Shown piece after piece: positions 35,932-48,160 of a stretch of 64,000 nt of DNA. Source of the DNA: Vanessa cardui (taxonomy: Eukaryota > Arthropoda > Insecta > Lepidoptera > Nymphalidae). The notes beneath the pieces are model-generated. The model was not told where the DNA came from. It saw nothing but the letters and a program-made list of their open reading frames with translations, and searched no databases. The stretch covers positions 6,811,120 through 6,875,119 of the forward strand of contig NC_061128.1 of NCBI RefSeq assembly GCF_905220365.1, read 5' to 3'. Position 1 is the first letter of the stretch, and every line of letters begins with the position of its first letter. A program made the translations under genes and the position numbers.

Positions 35932-37450
35932 TCCAGTCTCTGGTTCCGTCATATTTTTGGGCAATTTTGAAATGTTATAAATTTAAAAGTAAAATACATA
36001 TATATTTTAATTAGTATATTAACACCAAAATTTTAATAATTATTTTAAAAAAAAATGAAAAAATGTAGATAGACGTGTAAAAAGTGTTCGGTAGCTTATT
36101 GACGAAAATTCATAATTTTGTTACGCATTGATGGAACAAAGTTTAATCACTATTGTAGTCAGTAACTTGGTGCGGTATGGATGGGAGTTGACAGATGATT
36201 TTGTTGATTCTATGCAATGATATTCTAATAAACAGATATGTTATATCCATACTAAACAACAGAAAAAAGTGTGCCGCGCCGGGGACCGTTTATTTTAGTT
36301 TATTTTTACATTTTGTTAAAAGTAAAAAGGATAGCTTGATAAAAACAATAAGTAAAAGGGATAACTAGATGTTTTAATTACGCAAAACGTATTACTATGT
36401 AATTATGATGTATTATAACGTATTACTACGTCAAAGAACTAAAGGCAAACGTCACAATTAGGACGTTTTCTAGTGTTCACTTTTTGCGCGTTATTCTATA
36501 CTTGTAAATTCAGTCACATTCCTTAATTCTTTTTTCTTTAAATAAGGAAAGCCCGATTAATTTAAAAATTTACTAAAAATATTTTTTATTTAATTTTCAA
36601 ATTGAGAGTTTCACATCTATAGCATATATGTATATTAAAGACTTTAGGTTCAAAACATTTAAATAAAATCAATCGCTGTTTGTCTAAATTTAATAATAAC
36701 TACTAACATAATAATTATATATATTTTTTAATAATACATATTAACTTTACGTGTAAATATTATTGCTAACTATTAAAAATAACACTAAGCTATTACGAGC
36801 AGGATCAAAATACTCGCAGCAACATAATTTGGGACTAGTAGTTGCACGAAAAGTGCACTATTATTTATCATTTAATAGCACTGACTATGAGGGCAACAAT
36901 CCTTGTTCCATAGCCATATTTATAAAATGTGCTCGAAACCTTCACATTGGCATATTTTAAAGTTGATTAAGAAAAAAAAAGCAAGATTATTCTAGAATAT
37001 ATACTATTCTTTCAATATAATATGATGAGTATGTACTATGTAGTATGAGTATGTTTGATATGGTAAAAAACTTAAAATAGTAATATAAAATAATGAAATA
37101 TCATTTTTCAACTGTACTTTTATTTTGAGAGATATTTTTTCCAAAGTGCCTGAGATTTATAAAACTTTACAGTTACACCTACTAAAGTGCTAAGTTGCTA
37201 ACTCATATTCACAAAACACGGATATGCGGAAAATCTAAAATTAATAAGCGAGATTGGTCAATAAACAGTACGAACATTTTGACTGCCAACATTTAAAAAT
37301 TATAAAATATATGTATATAATTTTTTAAGCACAATTTTTAATTTCTATAATCTGAGTATAGTGTTCTATTTTATTCACGAATTTTTGCATGCACATTTTA
37401 TCTATTTTTATTAACAGAATTTTAACGGCTAGTCAATATAATTTTTATTT

Positions 37451-37750
37451 TCTATCCATAGACAAAAATAATGTGAAACCGCGCTCTGCATCTGCCATCT
37501 TTTTAACATGGCGGTTGATCACATTTGTCGTAATTAGTGTTAGTAGCGTCGGTTTTCTAATATAATATTACGTGTAACCATGGATAGTGATATTAATCTA
37601 TTGAATATCACTATTTGATTTATCAAAGTTATTTTACTTAGTGATATCTGTAAATCAGTATTTTCTTTATCAAGGCACCCACACGCCTTTTGGGGAAGTC
37701 TAACCCCAAGCCGCTTACTTTAAGTTATTGATTTTTCTTGTTGCTCAAAT
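37451..37750 (+). promoter_or_regulatory. Probable promoter / 5' UTR of SRRM1
   Basis: A locally GC-richer stretch just before the first ATG. AACATGGCGG at 37505-37514 matches a YY1/Pho-type element of the kind found near housekeeping-gene start sites. No TATA box was seen at a suitable distance. The transcription start is not defined. Confidence 0.35.
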
Positions 37751-40700
37751 ATGATGATGTACACGGTAAGAATATTTTTTAACTATATACGTATGCATAA
37801 GTAGGAAATACTACAAATTCTCGGTGTCTAATCTATTAATAGTTTTTAAACATTGATGATAAAAAATGACCCGTATTGTTTAAATATATGAAACAACGCA
37901 TTTTGCAGTATGGATGTAACAGCGGATGCATTCTCAGATAAAATATTTATTTCATAATTCATAGGAGATACTGCATTTTTTTTTAAATATTCTCTATTTG
38001 ATTGTTTTGAATTTTTGTCTAAACTGTCATCAAATATTTTCAGAGGTTATGGCGGCTAATTTTTGTGTGTGAATTGTTAAAGTAACCTGATAATTAAGTG
38101 TAGGAAGAGCTTTAGGTGTAAATTAAAAAATAAATTATGTTAATATTTTAGACAAACACACATTCACATACTCAACATTGTTAAGTGAGTGATACGTAAT
38201 AATTGTAAAAATATAACCACTACAAAATACAAGTTTTAATTATTTCTTCTGTGAATATGTTTTGTGAAAATAAACTGTCAATATGTTTTAGTAATGACGT
38301 TTATTCAATGAAATTGCTTAGCAATAATAAGCTATCTTTTATATTGTTTGTGTTACAGATTTTTTTAAGATTAATAGATAAATTATAAGTAAATGTAACT
38401 CAATCATTTTATCATTACAATTTGCAATATTAATATGTTTTTCTTGATGGTTCGCCATTTGCCATTGTCATTCACTAATCCTAGCAAAATTTAATAAACC
38501 TAAACATTTCACATTACCATTATCTTTTAGGGCACAAGTACAGAGCAAGATACACGCTTCAGTGACAAGGAGAAAAAACTTATGAAGCAAATGAAGTTTG
38601 GAGATTGTTTGACGCAGCAGGTATTTTTAATTATATATTTAGATATAATGTTTTGGCTTTTTTATTTAATGTTGCTTTTACTTTGGTAAGATTTACATAA
38701 TTTTTTGGAAAAAACCGCTGCTGATATCTCTAAAGAACCACCAAGCCTTGGGAACTAAGATCGTATCATTCATCCTGCAAACGGGAACAAAATTATACTT
38801 AGTATTACTGTTTGGCTGTGGAATATGTGTTGGATGAATGGTATCTACCCAAATAGGCTTGCACAGGGCCCTATCATGATAGAAGTTGCTTTTTAATATT
38901 TAAAATTAGATTCTATATATTATGCTTATATTTAGTATCTAAAATTAATTATTGTGCACAGTCCACCCACCAATAAAAAATTTGCTGTTCATAATAGTTA
39001 ATTTCAGATTCTAAATGCATTTTTGTTTTTATTTATAGTTATCATTAACTAAAAATAAAAACTGTTAAAAGTAAAGTTTAAGTTTTTTTATATTGAATTT
39101 TTTTATTTTCGTTCTTAGGTGGACATGTCCAAGGTGAAGCTGGATGTGCTGAAGCCATGGATCACACAGAAGATTACCGAGATTCTCAAGATGGAAGATG
39201 ATGTCGTCATCGACTATGTCAACAACCAACTCGAGGAAAAGGTGACTAACACCTTATTACTCTTTATATTAATATTTATAAAGACATGTAATCATTGCAG
39301 TTTCCTTTCCTTTCCATTTTATATATTTGAAATTTGTTACATAGTATTGAACATAAAATGAAAGCTTACAATAACGCACAAGGAAACTGCAATTGAAGTA
39401 TTATACCATTGTTAAATGTATATTCATTGGCTATGGCTATTTTTATGGTCCCCACCGGTTAGCGCGCCGCCGCCGCCGCCCGCTGCAGCTGCCCGCCGCC
39501 GCCGCCCGCCTCGCTCCACTCTTACGGAGGCCCTTAGCATTCTCAATCGGTATTTACGGGGAAATTAAATACTTAAACAATGCTAACTCAATAAAAAGTG
39601 CGTTGAGGACGATATGTCTCGTGAGCTCATGTAGCATACGAAGCTCGGGAGGCGTTCAGAGAGATACTTGACTCGTGGTAGGGAAGTCTCCATCGTTAGG
39701 CTTTGCGGTCAGCATAATGTGGTTGTGTTCGCAAAACCCTTACAGATGCAAGAATTTGAAGACAGAAGCGATGCTGCTCGCCGTGCCTCGTTACCGTCGG
39801 CGGTAGCAGAGCAGGAGACGGCGCGCGTCGCAGCGGCGCTTCGCCTCGCAGTCTCCTCGACTGGCTGCGACTGCTGCCCTCGTCTGCACAATTAATTAAA
39901 ATCATGTACTTAATAGTATAACATTCGCTTCCCTGCTCGAGTCATTTTTGTCGCATTTATGACGCACAGATAGCCTTCGAACGACGCTCTGGGCGCCTCG
40001 TTGAGTCGAATTTTATTTTCTCCGAACCGACAATTCTGTATTAAAACGCCATATGTGTATGGGATCTACTCAGCCTGTGTGTATAGCTCCGTTTAATTAT
40101 CACTAATTAATTATTGTTTTCTTCCGTTCCGCTTCCTCGCCTCCCAGTTCCCATGTCCAAAGAAAATGCAGATCAACTTAACTGGATTCCTCAACGGAAA
40201 GAATGCTCGGCTGTTCATGGGAGAGCTGTGGGAGCTGTTGCTGAGCGCACAGGCGAGCGAGAACGGCATACCGGAGTCCTTCACGCAGCAGAAAAAGGAG
40301 GAAATAAAGAAAAGAATGGTTTGTACATTTTAATATTAAGAAAGATTAAATAAATTTTATATTCATGAAACAAAACTTTACTTTAAATATAACTTCTATA
40401 GGAGGAGCAACAAAAAGACAAGGACAAAGACAAAGATCGTCGCAGGTCGCGGTCGCGGTCTCGGCGGCGCTCTCGAGACCGTCGTCGCTCACGGTCCAGG
40501 TCACGTGACCGTTCTTCTGACAGGAAGTACGATCGCCTAACGGCATTCTATATAAATATAGTATTTCTGAATTAATAGGATCTAAAGTTACAAATCGATG
40601 ACTATAAAATTCATATGCTAATCAATTCTAGCCCAGAATAAAAGCATATAAAAATCCTTCAATAGTAGCTAAAAGTGTATTCAAATTTTTACTTAAATCA

Positions 40701-43700
40701 AACATATTTGCATAGTTTAATCATTATTATTAATGACTTATACAACCATCTGTCAGTTGTGGGTCTATAAATGAGATAAGGTCATCCGGTAAGTTACTGG
40801 TGCAATAAAACAAAATGTACAACCTTTTTTAAATTGTAATTATGTTACTTTAGACATCGCAGTGGTGGCAGCCCTCGCCGTTCACGAAGACGCAGTCGCG
40901 ATAAAAGCAGCCAGTCCAAACCTTCGCATGTCGATGAAATCAAGCTACCAGAGCCAAAAGGTAGGCAAATAACACATTTAAAACGGTATTATGTTACTAC
41001 TACAAATAAAAAGCATATAACTTAAAGAGTAAAGATAAAATGCGAATGTAGATGTGGTCTATTGCCCTATAATTGAATTTCAAATATAAAGTTTAATATG
41101 GTAATAGTAGAAGTTTCCTATTAGCACAAAATGTCACAGGAACTATATTTTGCTGCTAAAACATGTGGATTTTGCTCGAATATATTGATATGTTTATTAA
41201 AAATACTTAACTCTCTATTGCATAGAAAATGGAAAGTCGCCAGAAAAAGTAGAAGAACCTGAAAATAAGGAAGAAGTAAACCATAACTCAACAACTGAGA
41301 CCATTAAGGAAGATAACCAAGAAGAGCCAGTGAAGGAAGAGAAAACTGAAACCGAAACTAAATCTAGATCTGCGTCACCAGAAAAGTAAGAACTTACTGT
41401 ACTTTTGTATAAAATGTTAATTTTTTAAATAAGTTTTTGTTTAATAAGTTTTTATGTAATTTTGAGAGCAATAGGTACAGCTCTAAATACTGAGAGAATC
41501 ATACAAGGAAAGAAGAAAGATTTTTTGGATACCTTACAATTTCATTCTAAGCTCTATCTCAATTTATTTCTTTAAACTTTTATTTAGCCATTTTTTATTA
41601 CTATTATATTATGATCAATTTATTGAATGCTATTTATTGGTAATACTCTAAAAATTTTCATGAGTTTAGTTGACACCCTAAGCTTCACATACATATAATT
41701 CAACTTAGTTTCTAATTTCTGACATTATTCTTTCATTAGGCCAGCAGCTGAAAAAGAAGAAGAAAAGCCTGTTGAAAAAACTCGCAATTCGTCTAGTGAA
41801 CGCAGATCTTCATCTGCATCATCACGTAAGTTTCTGAATTAGACACATTATTATGTATAAAAAATATTTTTCAATATGTTAATCTAGCTTGTTGAATATA
41901 CCCTGTAATGGGTAAATTCAACATGGGACTTATAACTTAATAATAAAGTTTCAATTATTTTCTCTACATATTCTTTTTCAAATGTTATGTCCATAAACCG
42001 TGACTGATATTTTGTATTTTTCTATGAAGGTGGGAGTGCTAAGAAGAGATCTTCCCACAAGAAAAGGCAGTATCGCTCCAATCGCGACTCATCTACAAGT
42101 GTTAGTCCAAGACGCAGTTCACGCAGGGAGAGGTAAAATTAATGTCACTTTTATTAAGATAGGAAGACTTCATATTTTCTATACATTAAAATCCACGTTC
42201 CATGTTTGCTTTCATTAAAAAATAAAAATAGGTTTTAAAAATATTGTGACATATTTTAAGAATTAAAAATGATTAAGCTATTAATTATTTTTGTTTGCCG
42301 TTAATTTATTTCAATTAATTAAGCACGAACGTTTTACTCTTATTATTGAACATTTTCGTAATATTAGGAGCAAGTCTCGCCGCCGCAGCAGTCGGCGTCG
42401 CTCGGTGGATCGCCGTGAACGGGAGCGGGAGCGGGAGCGAGAGCGGGAGAGGGAGCGACGACGGCGTGAGCGGGAACGGCGCGAGAGGTACGTTAATTTA
42501 TTTGCTAAATTACATATTATTTATTGTTTGATCATGACCAATTTTTGACGACCTCCATGGTCGAGTGGTGTGTACACCGGTTTTCATGGGTACGCCACTC
42601 TGAGGTCCCGGGTTCGATTCCCGGTCGGGTCAATGTAGATTACCATTAGTTTTCTACGTTGTCTTTGGTCTGGGTGTTTGTGGTACCGTCGTTACTTCTG
42701 ATTTCCATAACACAAGTGGGATCAGAGTAATGTATGTGATGTTGTAAAAAAAAAAAAAATTAAAGTTTAATGCTCCTAAATATCTGCGTCGAAAAAAGTT
42801 TTAGTTTTATGTTATGAATATATTTTTGAGAATTATTTCTTTAGTTATTATAATCAGTAGCAAGTTTACTATTATTATCATCAGGGTAGTGTTATCGCTT
42901 GTTAATATATGACATTTTTATATACCATATTTTGTTTTAACATATAAGTTATAAACGCCAGGTCGCGAGAACGTCGCCGATCGCTTGAAAGACGTAGACG
43001 CTCACGTTCACGCTCTCGACGACGTTCAAGAGACAGGTAATTTTTTTTTGTTTTTTATTTTCTATTATCTTATCTTTTTACTTAAAAACTATACATTTTA
43101 TATTTATTATAATATACTTTGTTTTTAATAGAATCAGTTTCTTTTTTTCTTCAATTTCTTAAAAGTATTCTTATTTTTAATAATAGTTATTTTTAACAAT
43201 ATTTAAAATTTACAAGTATTTTATAGATACTTAATACGTTAATTAGTTCTTTAACCCTGATACAATTTATATCCAGACTAACAAAGTACAATCCGTTTAA
43301 CATTTGGTTTTGCGCATTCCCTTAATTAACTTAAAAAAGCTCATGAAATATTAAAAAATGAGGTGAAAAAGAAACAGAAATACATATAATCGGCTTATTG
43401 ATACGATTATTTGCATGCTTATATTAAAGATTATCATGTATATAACGAATACTCGTATTTATTTGCTAATAGATATTATATATGACATAACGTTAAAAAG
43501 AATGAACGGTTATGCAGTTAATGATTAATATAGTTATATATATATACATATATATGTTTGTTCAGTTCAAGTTAAACTTTGTCATAAATAAATATAACAA
43601 CGCGTAGGTCTCGCGATCGTAGACGTTCGCGTTCCCGCAGGCGCACGCGTTCTCGCCGTCGTTCCGGACGTCGCTCGCGCGACCGGCGTTCGCGGGACCG

Positions 43701-46471
43701 GCGCTCGCGCGACCGCCGCACTAGAGACAGGTCAAGGTATGTAGCAACACATATTTATAGAAATATTCATTCGTACTTGTTCTTGAAGACATATTTTTTA
43801 TTAAGATGATTCGTATGTTATTTGTTTTTTATTATTCGCTTTTCACCAGGGATAAAAGATCAAGAGATCGCTCCGGAAAAGAGAGAAGATCGAGGGATAG
43901 AAAGTCCCGTGATAGGAGATCGAGCGATTTGATTAAGGAGCGCTTGGAGAAATCTGTATCCATACCACGTAAAGGTAAAAAATTCAATTTATTTCCTGTA
44001 GTTAGTAGATATTTTATATACATTAAAGTACCTCTGTAAACCGCAACCTGTAAATTTCCCACTGCTGGGCTAAGGTCTCCTCTCCCTTTGAGGAGAAGGT
44101 TTGGAACATATTCCACCACACTGTTCCAGTGCAAGTTGGTGGAACACACAAGTGGCAGAATTTCTATGAAATTAGACACATGCAGGGTTCCGCCGAGCAC
44201 GAGATAAATTGTAAACACAAATTAAGCACATGAATATTCAGTGATGCTGTTTGAACCCGCAAGCATCGATTAAGATGCACGCATTCTAACCACTGGGCCC
44301 ACTCGGCTCTACTGTAAAGAAGGCAATATTTTACGCTTTATACATATTTATAAAAAAAATTTGCTTTTGTTCATATGTAATTACTAAACATCGTATTAGA
44401 TACAAATGCATATAATACTATTTTTATAACATTATTGCATATTTGGGTACTTTTTCATAAACCGTGCTTATTTCCTTTGTTACAAATGTTAGGCGTGTAA
44501 AATAATAAACTGGTCGGTATTGACGGGATCAAGAAAATTGACGCCTTTATCAACGGCACCACACAAACTCTTCCTTAAGAGGTATCTGAAGGAATGGCGC
44601 CAAATCTCAAGTTTTGTTCGGTAACGTCAGTTTACGTCGACAGGTCATTTTCAGCGTGTGAATTGAATATTAAGTTGAAAACGTCACAAGTTTGCTATAG
44701 AAAACCTGAAAAAATGTCTTATTGTTTATTTTTACAAAAAATAAAATTAATAAGTTATATTTTTCTGGGTTTTATAGGTCTAGGAAAATATAACAATAAG
44801 TTTTAATTTAAATAAATGTCAAAATCTAATTAGAAATGGTTTTTGATTGTGCATATTTCGCCATTTTTGTGCATATTTTAGCATTTTGGTAAAATCCGAT
44901 GTCTAGTACTTTCGAGGTTTAAATGTAGTGTTTGCTTTTTATCGACGGATGAATAAATGGTCATTTTTATTTTTTTGATGCGAAAAAATAGCTTATACAA
45001 AAATGTCTTAATTGCATTGTTTGTTTAAAATTTTTAATGTCGATCTTTATCCGACAAGGGACAAGACTAAATGACATAACTAATTTACATGTTTTTTTTA
45101 ACAGAAAACTTGGAGAAACTACGCAAGAAATCTCCTGAGCGAGTATCTGTTCCCAGAGAAGGCTCTAAGGAACGCGTATCGAGTTCTAGTCGTGAATCAT
45201 CTGTAGCAAACGAAAAAGTTGTTACACAACATGAAGGCATGTTTAAACCAATTCAATCAACTGAGGATGATGATAGGGAAGATTTCATTGCAGTACCTGT
45301 TCTCAGAGAGTACTCAAAGAGTCTATCTCGGACACCTTCACCATTCCTAAGAAAGCATGAAATTGAAAACAAAAAGTCTGATAAATCTGGTGATGATGCC
45401 TCTGGAAAGGAACAGAACGAAGAAGAAACTGCTAAAGTTCAAGAAGCAAAGAAATCTAAACGTAAAGGAAGGCAATCTGAATCGGAGAGTGAAAGTAGTG
45501 AAGAAGTCTCTAAATCTAAAAGCAAATCTAAACTAAAACGTAAAGAGAAACCCACTTCAAAAAGATCTAAGAAAGCAAAAAAGGAGAGCTCTTCAAGTGA
45601 GAGTGAGTCCGATGATTCTTCCTCAAGTGATTCAGAAGAAGATAGGAAGAAGAAAAGCAAAAAGAATGCTAAAAAGAAGTTAGCGAAAAAGTCACGAAAG
45701 AAGAGAGCACGATCTTCGAGTTCGGAATCGAGTTCTGAGGAGGAGGTGAAGCATAAGAGTTCTAAAAGTAAACAAAAGAACATTCCAGAGGAATCTGATA
45801 TTGACAAGAAGTCGAAAAAACGGGGTAAAGATTCAAATACCGAACGTTCAAGGCCAGATAAAGAAAGTAAACAGGTAAAGACAAAGAAAGCTGACAATTC
45901 AGAAGATTCCCACGACGATAGCTCGGACAGTGACGAGAAATCAACTAAAAAGAAAGCTAAGCATGATTCTACTTCGTCTGAAAAAGAAATGAGACGTAAA
46001 AAGGCAGATCCAGCTAAAGAAAAAATAGCTTCGCCTGAAGTCTCAAAATCCAAGAAAGGAGAAGAGAAACCATCTAAAATTAAGCATGCTGATGATATAA
46101 AGTCTAAATCACGTGACGATGGTGAGAAAAAAGCTAAGAAGAGAGAGAAAGAAGATTCCTCATCCGACAGTGACCAAGTCTCAAAGAAAAAAGCTAGGAA
46201 GAAGGTATCAGATTCTGAATCAGATTCGGACAGCGATGAACCTAAAAAGTCTAAAAAGGCTAAGAAACACAAGAAACATTCAAAGAAGCATAAGAAACAT
46301 AAAAAACACAAGAAAGCTTCAAAGCGAAAAGATGATTCTTCCGACAGTGACGAAGCAGAAGAGGAAGAAGAGGAGGAAGGTAAGGTGAATAACGAGGACT
46401 TGGAAAAAAAACTTCGTGAAAGGGCATTGAAGTCTATGAAAAAGCAAACTAGCGTGTCTGGGTCAGATTAA
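37751..46471 (+). CDS. SRRM1: Serine/arginine repetitive matrix protein 1 (SRm160)-like splicing coactivator
   Basis: Exons: 37751-37765, 38531-38620, 39119-39241, 40148-40318, 40402-40526, 40854-40960, 41226-41385, 41740-41825, 42030-42132, 42368-42487, 42962-43036, 43608-43736, 43850-43974, 45105-46471 (2796 nt, 931 aa). The N-terminal PWI domain is at about residues 25-125, with the signature PWI at 48-50 and QINLTGFLNGKNARLFMGEL. Arg-Ser-rich repeats run to about residue 475, then a Lys/Ser/Asp/Glu-rich tail. The C-terminus, EDLEKKLRERALKSMKK, matches the conserved SRRM1 end. The family binds nucleic acid through PWI, bridges SR proteins and snRNPs, and joins the exon-junction complex in the nucleus. 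The first exon encodes only MMMYT. Exon 12 offers two tandem donors (GTCAAG at 43731 and GTATGT at 43737). The longer form keeps frame with exon 13. Confidence 0.95.
38719..38885. repeat. Common lepidopteran interspersed repeat, copy 2 (diverged)
   Basis: In SRRM1 intron 2. It contains AACCACCAAGCCTTGGGAAC and GTTTGGCTGTGGAATATGTG followed by GGATGAATGGTATCTACCCA, the opposite orientation to the copy at 3010-3325. It is diverged and truncated. Confidence 0.5.
39445..40060. other. GC-rich non-coding island inside SRRM1 intron 3
   Basis: A GCC/CGC-rich start (39465-39520) leads into about 500 bp of balanced-composition sequence in an otherwise AT-rich intron. A short open stretch at 39668-39895 has no recognised domain. 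It is not part of the PWI-protein reading frame. It could be an alternative or poison exon, an internal promoter or an insertion. The sequence alone does not decide. Confidence 0.45.
42549..42762 (+). mobile_element. tRNA-derived SINE, family 2
   Basis: The head GACCTCCATGGTCGAGTGGT has an A-box-like start and B-box GGTTCGATTCC. The body includes GTCTTTGGTCTGGGTGTTTG and GTACCGTCGTTACTTCTGAT, and it ends in oligo-A at 42747-42759. It sits in SRRM1 intron 10. A second, inverted copy is at 62561-62775. Confidence 0.8.
44041..44310 (-). mobile_element. SINE family 1, copy in SRRM1 intron 13
   Basis: On the minus strand it has the tRNA-like head (GAGCCGAGTGGGCCCAGTGG) and the family body. There is a small deletion around the B-box region and in the middle, so it is an older copy. 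Confidence 0.75.
44500..44720 (+). mobile_element. Degenerate hAT transposase-like fragment
   Basis: The frame at 44594 reads APNLKFCSVTSVYVDRSFSA, resembling the conserved hAT-type C-terminal motif (P-x-TS-x-x-x-ERxFS). It is isolated, with no upstream catalytic region, and lies in SRRM1 intron 13. Confidence 0.4.
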
Positions 46472-47280
46472 CATTTAGCTCCTTAAGAAATAAATTTTAT
46501 TCAAAATTGCGATAATGTTCAACTGATTGTTCATCCAAATCAAATATTTGCGCTGTTTTGACTAAGTAATAATTGTTATGGTTGAACATTTTTTGATATT
46601 CGTTACATTGAATAGGGTTAAGTAAGCATACATTTCAGTGGTGACTTTTTCGATAAAACTTTAATGTTTATTAAATACGCTATGTAACTAAAAAATTTTA
46701 ATGAAGTAGGAAGTATGATTTTAAGATTACGTGTATGTCTTTGTTAGTAATAAAATTTGCTAATTATGCACTATTGTTTTATTATTTAAATAAATAAATA
46801 TAAAAATTTATAATAATATCATAAATATAAAATGGTCACATTAGGAATACCAGAGTTTAAACTCATTTATCAAGACAATGAATAATTATAGCATCAACAT
46901 TTTATTATAATAGATTCACACATTTATTTTTTTTCTTATCAAAACGATAATAAAATTAACTCATTGGGTTAGTTTATCACAATAATAGTTCTTTGGTTGT
47001 TCTAATACATATATCGTGTATTGTTTTAAAAATGGAACAGATATAGTGATGTCGTTTTTTGAAGTCCACTTAGTTAAAACATATATTTTTTTAAATTATT
47101 TTGCAGTATAAAATTTCGTCTTGCATGACGCATTAGCCGCATCTACTTGTATGTTTTATCTAACATTCAATTTTATTAGTTAATGGTTAAGTAATCCTTA
47201 GTAATTAAAATTAAAGAATAATCTTAACAACACGTCTAAAACTAGTTTTCTTTTTGTTGTAATTCGTTATCTCTTTTATA
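46472..47280. other. Convergent intergenic region, SRRM1 / glycine-rich gene
   Basis: AT-rich sequence. An SRRM1 AATAAA is at 46489-46494, 18 nt past the stop. A minus-strand AATAAA for the glycine-rich gene is at 47172-47177. No gene was seen. Confidence 0.5.
46489..46494 (+). promoter_or_regulatory. Poly(A) signal of SRRM1
   Basis: AATAAA directly after the SRRM1 stop codon. Later AATAAA-like sites near 46750-46800 could also serve. Confidence 0.4.
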
Positions 47281-48160
47281 TTATCTCCGCGTGTAACCTC
47301 TATAGCCGGTTACCAAACTAGGTGTTACACCACTGCTGTAAATATTACCGAAACCGCCTTTTTTATTATAATATCCATATCCAAGGTGACCACCGCCTTG
47401 GTAATAGGGATTGTTATAGCCGCTGTAAGAGGCTAAGCCACCATTGCCCCCGAAGCCTCCATAACCTCCATTACCGGCGTATGCCCTACCTTCATATTCA
47501 CTTGGTCCTTGATACCCAGGGTACCCTGGTGACGAGTAAGCACCAGGACCAAATTGATTTGGGGCATATCCACTTTGGCTATATCCGCCGGGAACGAATT
47601 TATTGGAGTTAAAACCGCTTGGGATATTGCCTCCATACCCCTTATATGCACCGTAACCTTCATTACCGCCAAAACTATTTACTTCATTGTAACCCAAGTT
47701 GTTATGACCGTCATAACCATAACCTCTGAGCGAGTTGTCATAACCGTCGAATCCTTTAGAGGCGAGGTTGTTACTGTATTTATCATCTATTGTTCCATAA
47801 CCTGTTACTGAAAATCCGTAGCCACCAGGATTACTTCCGCCCCAGTCTGAATACTGATGCGAATCTGTAATTAAAAGAAATACATTTTAATACTTCTTAT
47901 AAAATAGAAGATAAAGTCGTTTCATTTTTAAAATAGTGCTATTTGTTATTGTGTATCTAATACCTTAATTTACTTATACATATTAAACAAATAAACTTTT
48001 AAAACTCACATGAACTGGCTTCGGGTTTCAAATCATTGTTTAATTCAGTTTTATCCTTTGCTGTAGGAGATATATTCCTTAAATATTTCTCCTTATTTTC
48101 CGATGTCACCACTGTAGCTGATATAATCAGTATCACTATCACATAGTTAATGCAAGCCAT
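47281..48160 (-). CDS. Secreted glycine/tyrosine-rich structural protein (cuticular or silk-type)
   Basis: Two coding exons, 48160-48010 and 47864-47281 (735 nt, 244 aa), phase 1 junction, GTGAGT donor. The N-terminus MACINYVIVILIISATVVTS is a clear signal peptide. A short charged region follows, then from about residue 55 a Gly/Tyr/Asn/Ser-rich domain with GYGG, GGYG and PGY motifs, ending GYRGYTRR. There are no cysteines in the mature low-complexity part. Composition fits insect cuticular, eggshell or silk-associated glycine-rich proteins. No chitin-binding (R&R) motif was seen and no specific family is assigned. The ATG is the first codon after an acceptor (ACAG|ATG), so a non-coding first exon must lie upstream, probably at about 49889-49945. 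Confidence 0.85.

Larger units (their letters stand above)
34118..37450. other. Intergenic repeat-rich region between PFAS and SRRM1
   Basis: It holds a retrotransposon remnant and SINE (34350-34793) and two near-perfect palindromes (34283-34347, 35885-35931), otherwise AT-rich sequence. The ORF at 36763-36960 has no recognisable domain. No gene was seen. Confidence 0.4.

Noticed and set aside
36763..36960. 65-aa plus-strand ORF between PFAS and SRRM1
   Set aside because: No recognised domain and located in AT-rich intergenic DNA. No promoter or homologue is evident.
42549..42632. tRNA gene candidate
   Set aside because: It has a B-box and part of an A-box, but no sound cloverleaf or acceptor stem, and it continues into a SINE body with an inverted relative at 62.6 kb.
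45439..46311. 290-aa minus-strand ORF opposite the last SRRM1 exon
   Set aside because: Phe/Leu/Ser-rich complement of Lys/Ser/Glu codons. It has no splice or domain support and is a mirror of the real coding exon.
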